64,000 nucleotides of DNA from Asterella californica (Eukaryota > Streptophyta > Marchantiopsida > Marchantiales > Aytoniaceae). The notes beneath the pieces are model-generated. The model saw only the letters and a list, made by a program, of their open reading frames with translations, ran no database searches and had not been told where the DNA came from. How positions within the stretch are numbered: the first letter of the stretch is position 1; the number at the start of each line of letters is the position of its first letter. A program made the position numbers and the translations under genes. Positions 58,275 to 64,000 of this stretch are shown here, one piece after another. The DNA is taken from NCBI GenBank assembly GCA_036924285.1, contig JAYKYS010000005.1, positions 8,742,001 through 8,806,000 on the forward strand, in the 5' to 3' direction.

Positions 58275-61200
58275 ATGGAGGCGGATGACCCCTCGAGTGC
58301 AAGGGATGCAAGCGTTTCGCCCGCTAATGAAGCAACTGACTCGTATGCGAAGGCGGAAGACTCTGCATCATCCTTGGGAATATTTCAAGAAGTGTTGCCA
58401 TCTGGAGCGGAAAATGTTGCGGGTGTCCCATTGTCTGATGGATATCAGGAAGATCAAGCGGAAGAAATTCCTTCCGACGGGAAAAGCATGGTGGGCGGCA
58501 GCGTCTACAAGGAGGTTTCTGAATATTACGAGGAAGGCGCTGTGTTCCTGCCAATGGGTCCTATACCAGCCACACTGGCAGCCTACAGTGTTGCTGGTGG
58601 GGTTGGCGCCAGACCCTCAGAGCAAGAGCAGGCGGAGGGGCAGTATCCTGGTCCGAACGCCCCTGCAGTTGCCATTGATGGATCAGCTGCCATCTCAGCA
58701 CCCAAAATCACATCAGACGCTCTCTCGGTAGCGCCTCCTTCTGTCGATACTACCATCATGGACGAGGAGGAGTACTCGGGGATGCCCAAGGTAGACGCCG
58801 ACATCGAGGTGGGCAAGAAGATCGTCAGGCGGCGTAAGCTGTCAGTTGCATGCCCGCCATCGTCATTTTATTCGGATGTGGAACCGCCGGCAATGGAACT
58901 GGTGCAACGAGCCTTGCGTAACCATAAGACAACCATTCGACCTTTTAGGAGACTGCAGCCTCGGTATCAAGCCACAGAATTTCATGATGAACAAGGCCAT
59001 ATGCTGCTCTACGGGTGCCTGGATGGAAAATATATAGGAGATGCTCTTGGAGGCCTGCCTCACGGCCGCGGTCAGCACTGGACTCCCTCTCCTGGCTGCA
59101 AATCAGCTCCCAAATATCGCCATCTTCTGTACGAAGGCGGTTGGGAGTATGGAGCCAAAACTGGATACGGTCGCATGTTCTACCACAACGGCCAGGTAAA
59201 TTAGTCTCTTGAGTATGGGAGACGGTCTCTTTCGTGGGATTCAAAGGCTAATGATAGATACTGAAATCTCCAGTCATTAGATGTGTCATGATATGTCGTT
59301 GTCCATGTATCAGCTCCAATAGGCAGCGATTGTTCAAGCTGAATAAAGGTAGCGCGAGACAGATGTGTACATTTAATTTGCAGTGAGAAAGCTGAGGCTC
59401 TGGTGCTTAACACGGTTAATGCACCAGCAAGAAAAACAGGTTCGACTGTTTAGGGTTCTTGTCTACTGAGCTCAGGAATATCGAGGGCATTTTAAGGAAG
59501 GTGAAAGACATGGGCGGGGAGCCATTCGCTACCTCGATGGAACTGTGTACGACGGCGAGTGGTTCAAAGGACGTCGACATGGTCTTGGCACCAGCGTAAT
59601 TGACTTTCCTTCTTTCTACATAGTTGTTTCGCTGCACAAAAAGCATAACTAAAACAGGAGCCACGTTTCCTCCGAGCCTTATAAAGCCGGTAGTACTCTG
59701 TCGGTCCATGCTCCAGTTCAGCTTATGTAACTGAACTCCTCGGGCACGATGAAGAGTAAAGCAAGCTTGAGTTCAAATGGTTAGGTTCAAGTAGCTTGGT
59801 TGGGTCCGTGGGTAGTGTCTTCATCAGGGATTTGGTAGCTCCGTTCATGCTTTAGAGGATGGTTTGCCATTTTCAGCTTCATCAGTAGTATAGAAGTGAA
59901 ATCTGTAGTCAGTTTACGATGAAGTCGTAGTCAAGGTTTTGTCAACGTTATTGTTACCTTTTCCGAGGTACAAGTCATCTAAGCCAGGGAAGCAGCAAGT
60001 TCGGTCGAGTAAGGTGACATGAAATTCCAAATCCTGAGGAGCAAGAGGATGTCTAGTGGAACAAACTAGCGTTGCACATCATACATGTTTTCTAGGATAT
60101 AAGGAAAACCGGAGCCAGCATCCGAAGCTGGCAGGGTCTCTCAAAGGAGGAGGCAGGCGGCTGGAGGAACTCTGCTCGCCTAAGGAATTAAAATCCTAAT
60201 TGTGCATTGTTTTCTTTCAATCATGATTGTTGCGTATTCTGTCCTGTGCGCAGTATTACAAGGATGGAGGTTTCTATAAAGGGGCTTGGTGCAAGGATAA
60301 CCGCGACGGGTGGGGTGCGTACTACTGGCCCAGTAAATGTCGGAAGTATGAAGGTGAATGGGTAGGGGATGATCCGGTGTGCGGCAATCACACAAAAATT
60401 GAGGAGTCGGAGTACGTGGCTCTGAAAGAACTTGTTCCGGAGTGGTGCAACGTCAAGGACTACCTTCCCGCTTTTCTTCCAAAAGAAACTCTGGAGGTGT
60501 GGCCACAGTAACAGTTTTTCTTTCATTTCTTCCACAGAATACCTCACAGTCGTTGATAAGACTTAATAAATCAAGTCTTAATGTTCTCTGTTTTCCCTCA
60601 ATCCAGAAGTTCAAGTAAGACGATGTAAAGTTGTCATATACTCGTAACTGGGTGTGTGCGTACAGTTGCCATTGATGCAGTTGCGTAATCCTGAATATGT
60701 TCATTACCCTCATGCTTGCGGAAGACGACAGCACAGAATTGAGATAAAAACAGCAGCACTGAAAGATCCACCAGACCCAAAGACTGTAAGTAGCTACCTC
60801 TTATGGAAAGCATGGAAACACGAACTCTGTCACCTAAATAAGCAGAATTTTACTCCCGTTTAACATGATTCTGGCGAGTTCTGAAATGATGATTTTGCTT
60901 TTGCGTAGAAGAATTGCTTTTGGTTATTCACCGAGACGTGTATTGCAGTATGAGAGCAGATAGTAGATGGGCTGATATATATCTGCCGTTGTCCATTTTA
61001 CAGGTTGTGGAGCATAAGGGTAGTTTGTCCCCACAACAGATGCAGGCATTGCGATTAGCTTTTGACAAGCTCTCACCTGGTTATTACCGACGCACGATGG
61101 TTAACAGAATACAGATTCGCAGAATGATTCTTCTAGCCCGTCTAGATCCTGACTCTGAAATGGTGTGTTCTCTTTCCCAAAAAAGTAAAAATTTAACCTC

Positions 61201-62243
61201 CTGTGGTTGTTGTTGTCAATTGGTATGTATCTCTTATCACCTCCCTCCATTTGCCGCCTGCGACCGTGATCGTTTTGGGTGCGTCACCACTCTTTCTGTG
61301 TTCGCGATTGCTCTGAAAGTCTTTTACGAAAATCGGTCTTCATCGACCTTACCACATGTTATTATTCGATTCGACATGCCTATAGCTTCCGATAGAGGTG
61401 AACAGTCTGGACGTCCAGTTTCAGGTATACGGGCTAACAGTTTCATTGCTCAGTGGCCTGATGGTTTACACACATAACCTCGCCCTTTTCTCTCGAGCTT
61501 ATTAGGTTCGACATCGTTATAGCTTCCGATAGAGGTGAACAGTTCGGACATCCAGTTTCAGGTATACAGGCTAACAGTTTCATTGCTCAGAGGCCTGATG
61601 GATTTACACAAAATATCCTCGACCTCGCAGTGGAACATCAAAAAAGGAAGACACCTATTTCTGGACTTACCTTTAGTCTGGTGGTTACGTCTGCGTTGAG
61701 CTACTGACCATTATATAAGTCTACATCAGAAAACAAAACTTCAAGGGTATCTTAAGTCTATTCCTTGGAATATAAAAATCCGGCTACGTTTTGCCGTAAA
61801 ATCTCGTGTTTCTCCTGTCTGAACGTGCCAGTATGGGACTTCTCACGTTGAGTTTCATGTCCCACTAGGTTTCTGGAATGTGACACAGCTTTTTTGCAAG
61901 AAATATGTTCATTTCCGGGTAGTGGTCACAGTGTCGGCAAGCTGTCCGTGTTGCAACAAGCTTAGTTCGATTCTGCTTTCCAATCAGGGAGGTCTACTCT
62001 GTTCAGGAATATAAGCTGTTCATGTCTTCATGTGACTATAATCTGAAGGGCCAAATCAACAGTTGTCAATCTCTTTCCTTGCCATTGGATCCGCAGGGGA
62101 AAAGGTTATTCGTGGGTCTCCAGGAAGCGGCGATTCCAACAGCTGGCCTAACCTACAACAACTTTATGAAGACTATCCTGCACTTCCACTATCCAAAAGA
62201 AGCGATGCCTTATAGGCGAAAAGATAGCCCTGCAAAAGATTAG
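58275..62243 (+). CDS. MORN-repeat protein, about 604 aa, six exons
   Basis: Exons 58275-59195, 59476-59595, 60254-60496, 60666-60785, 61004-61162 and 61992-62243 all join in phase 0 with GT-AG borders. The start is the ATG giving MEADDPSSARDASVSP; a stop lies upstream in frame. Residues 1-230 are acidic and low in complexity. Residues about 245-400 hold five or six MORN repeats, for example GGLPHGRG, KTGYGRMFYHNG, YRGHFKEGERHGRGAI, YDGEWFKGRRHGLG, FYKGAWCKDNRDGWG and YEGEWVGDD. The C-terminal 200 residues (SLSPQQMQALRLAFDKLSPG; YKLFMSSCDYNLKGQ) are unfamiliar, with an EF-hand-like feel but no clear loop. MORN repeats bind membranes or scaffold partners; flagellar and cell-cortex roles are known for the family, but I infer none here. 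Reading through the exon 3 donor (CTGGAG|GTGTGG) gives a stop at 60509-60511 and a 432-aa form. The last acceptor (gggag|GTC) is the least certain. Confidence 0.75.
61366..61618. repeat. 138-bp duplication inside the last MORN-gene intron
   Basis: tatagcttccgatagaggtg and caggctaacagtttcattgc (or its cggg variant) occur twice with a period of about 138 bp. The first copy forms part of an open frame (VSGIRANSFIAQWPDG), but the second copy and the splice phases make it intronic. Confidence 0.75.
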
Positions 62244-63194
62244 TCCAGAGCCTCCAGTGTATTTCATAGCAATTAGCCAGCTACCTGGTTAATGTCTTTT
62301 TTAGTTTTATCGGGAAGAGGTCGTCGCTAGGTAAAGCCAGACAATGTTTTGCCGATCACGAGAACTCGAGGTGTAGTCCTCTCACATTCACTAGGAGGAC
62401 TAGCATTGAGAAAGTTGGGCGTGATGCGTGCAGGGTATTGGGGTGGTAGTTGTAAATTGTTCATGGGAAGATAATCAAGAGGACTTTTTAGGAGAATTAG
62501 ATCAACCGTTCATATAGTAAGAAGCATTTAACCGGACTTTGTGTCCACCGCTTTCTCGTCTCGCAGCAGATGAAATGCCTATGTTACGGAAATCTGGGTG
62601 GTTGATTATCAAGATTTTGACATTAGCAAGCATATTTGTCTGCCTGTGGGACCGAATGGAATCATGTTGCGTGACTAGTGTTGCCAAGCTCGATTTCCAT
62701 TTAGCGAGGACAGTAATTCGCGTGCCGTGCCATTCGCCAGGAACAACAACAGTTACAACACTCCTGCTTAACAAAGTTAGCGATTGTGCAGTACTTCCGG
62801 TGTACTGTGCAACAGCAGTATTGAAGTTGTTCCCGGTATATATAGGGGCCTAGTAATCATCAGGGTCTCCCACTTTGCGACGTTCGTTTCCACCTATTAC
62901 CGAGCGCAGCAAAGTTAGTGAAGAGTTTGAGATTTTCGAATCATCACGACATATTGGCGAGTCTCTCATGAGAGAGATTAGAAATTGATTCGTTCAAAGT
63001 TTCTTCTGATCACCACCATCCGATGATAGAGAAACCTTCTCACGTTTATCTCTCTATTTCAGGAAGAGATAATTGAGCAAAATCAATCCGCTGGAAAGTT
63101 CATTTAAAAGTTAGCATCAAGTGTATTTATATATAATATATATTTAGAGAGATGTCACCAGCAAGTACTAGGCATGTGGAGATTCCAAGTGTGA
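62244..63194. other. MORN gene 3' flank, no gene seen
   Basis: Short frames only. Direct (TA)-rich runs lie near 63128-63145. Confidence 0.35.
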
Positions 63195-63392
63195 TCAAGT
63201 CGGGCCAAAGCCAACAAGCAATAGCTTGTTGGCTACCCCATCCGCCTGTAGCCCGGGCGCCGTGGGGTCGAGTCCTCCTGGCGGGGGGACTCATGGTGTG
63301 CAAGGGCAGCAGCATACGGCTGCAGAAAGCCCCACAGCGAAAAGAGGCAAAAAAAAAAACCTAACAAAAAAAAATTCAAGTCGGGCCAAAGC
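63195..63392 (+). mobile_element. tRNA-derived SINE with 17-bp target duplications
   Basis: tcaagtcgggccaaagc occurs at 63195-63211 and again at 63376-63392. Between them lies a 164-bp body with an A box (TAGCTTGTTGG near 63222), a B box (gggtcgagtcct near 63265), a short unrelated body and two A-rich runs at the 3' end. This is the full anatomy of a SINE inserted by target-primed reverse transcription. The identical duplications suggest youth. Confidence 0.88.
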
Positions 63393-63904
63393 GTATTGGA
63401 GATTCGAAGTAGTACTGTAATCACGAAACAATCGCACTGGAATCGTGAGCCATGAAACATCATGAGCATTTACCCAAAGACCAGACAGCTGAAGTAGTGA
63501 GTGCATTTCTCGTGGTGCTCAATGCTGAACTAAATAAAGTGAAAGGAATAGTGAAGATCCGGGTGTTGAACGCATTGAGAAAGAAGCGTATATCGTGCCA
63601 ACCATAGATCTTTGAGAGATTGATACGGAAAGTACCATAGAGATCATCACCATGGCCACTTGAGACTTGTGAAAGTGGAGCATCCACTAAACGAGTGAGT
63701 TGCTTCTCAAGTTCTTGAACTTTTTAGACCAATTTCTCCCGTACGGACTGTTCCATTTCGAGCACTACTTATCCATACACATCGTCCTTGCACCGCTTCT
63801 ACTCTTCTGTATGTATTGTTTTCTCTTCCACCCATATCTACCGTCCTCGGTCTGTGCATATGACTTATGCTGCTTATGGGACTCAATCATCTCAACTACA
63901 GAAG

Positions 63905-64000
63905 ATCGGTAGCTGAGATGGTTGAGTCTCAGACCTCTAAGCGAAAGGTCTGGAGTTCAAATCTTCCTGCTCTCGGTTGGAGATGCAACAAAGTCGCTGT
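63905..64000 (+). repeat. tRNA-derived SINE copy 2 (cut by the window end)
   Basis: tagctgagatggttgagtct (A box) is followed by agacctctaagcgaaaggtc, gagttcaaatct (B box) and ctctcggttggagatgcaac. The order and much of the sequence match the reverse complement of 42690-42790. The 3' part lies beyond the window. Confidence 0.65.

Noticed and set aside
61163..61477. Extension of MORN exon 5 into the frame ending at 61477
   Set aside because: It runs over a duplicated, repeat-like segment and past a good donor at 61163, and would not join the conserved-looking last exon.
63905..64000. Functional tRNA gene
   Set aside because: A and B boxes are present, but the anticodon loop would be about nine bases and no acceptor stem pairs. 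A related copy at 42.7 kb shows it to be a dispersed repeat.

Overview
This is eukaryotic nuclear DNA, most likely from a streptophyte (plant lineage) and probably not a seed plant. The clearest genes are a USE1 SNARE with a plant-type N-terminus, an ABC1K atypical kinase, a MORN-repeat protein and a conserved protein family I recall from plants. All but USE1 are split by spliceosomal GT-AG introns. Most of the rest is decayed mobile DNA: Ty3/gypsy and copia-like LTR elements, two kinds of non-LTR retrotransposon, tRNA-derived SINEs, a probable DNA transposon carrying host gene pieces, and many short tandem duplications. The species cannot be fixed from the sequence.

Layout. 0-7.3 kb: a decayed minus-strand coding region of unknown function (0.5-2.4 kb), the 3' end of a plus-strand gypsy element (2.9-3.4 kb), then unrecognised AT-rich DNA. 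7.3-18.3 kb: a nested gypsy cluster. Element A (minus, two LTRs, 7848-16674) sits inside the integrase gene of a related minus-strand element B, and a decayed plus-strand element C follows. 18.3-22.8 kb: tandem repeats and a broken LINE. 22.9-26 kb: a GC-rich block, pieces that may come from an HUH/Rep-type endonuclease, and a 275-bp tandem duplication. 28.0-32.8 kb: a conserved minus-strand gene whose predicted first exon is split by a 5'-truncated non-LTR retrotransposon with intact target-site duplications. 33-43 kb: copia-like LTRs in opposite orientations, non-coding repeat copies, gypsy and LINE scraps and a SINE. 44.8-51.6 kb: the gene-rich part, with ABC1K (minus) and USE1 (plus) diverging from a shared 1.45-kb intergenic region. 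52.9-56.4 kb: a tandemly duplicated tRNA-like repeat and a 1.5-kb element with 100-bp terminal inverted repeats that carries pieces of the ribophorin I (OST1) gene. 58.3-62.2 kb: a six-exon MORN-repeat gene. 63.2-64 kb: two SINEs.

The cellular genes serve unrelated functions (ER-Golgi membrane fusion, organellar ABC1 kinase, membrane or cytoskeleton scaffolding) and show no operon-like relation. The points most worth following are the retroelement that splits a conserved gene at a phase-compatible exon, the gene-capturing TIR element, and several perfect hairpins with 4-5 nt loops that look like template-switch products.
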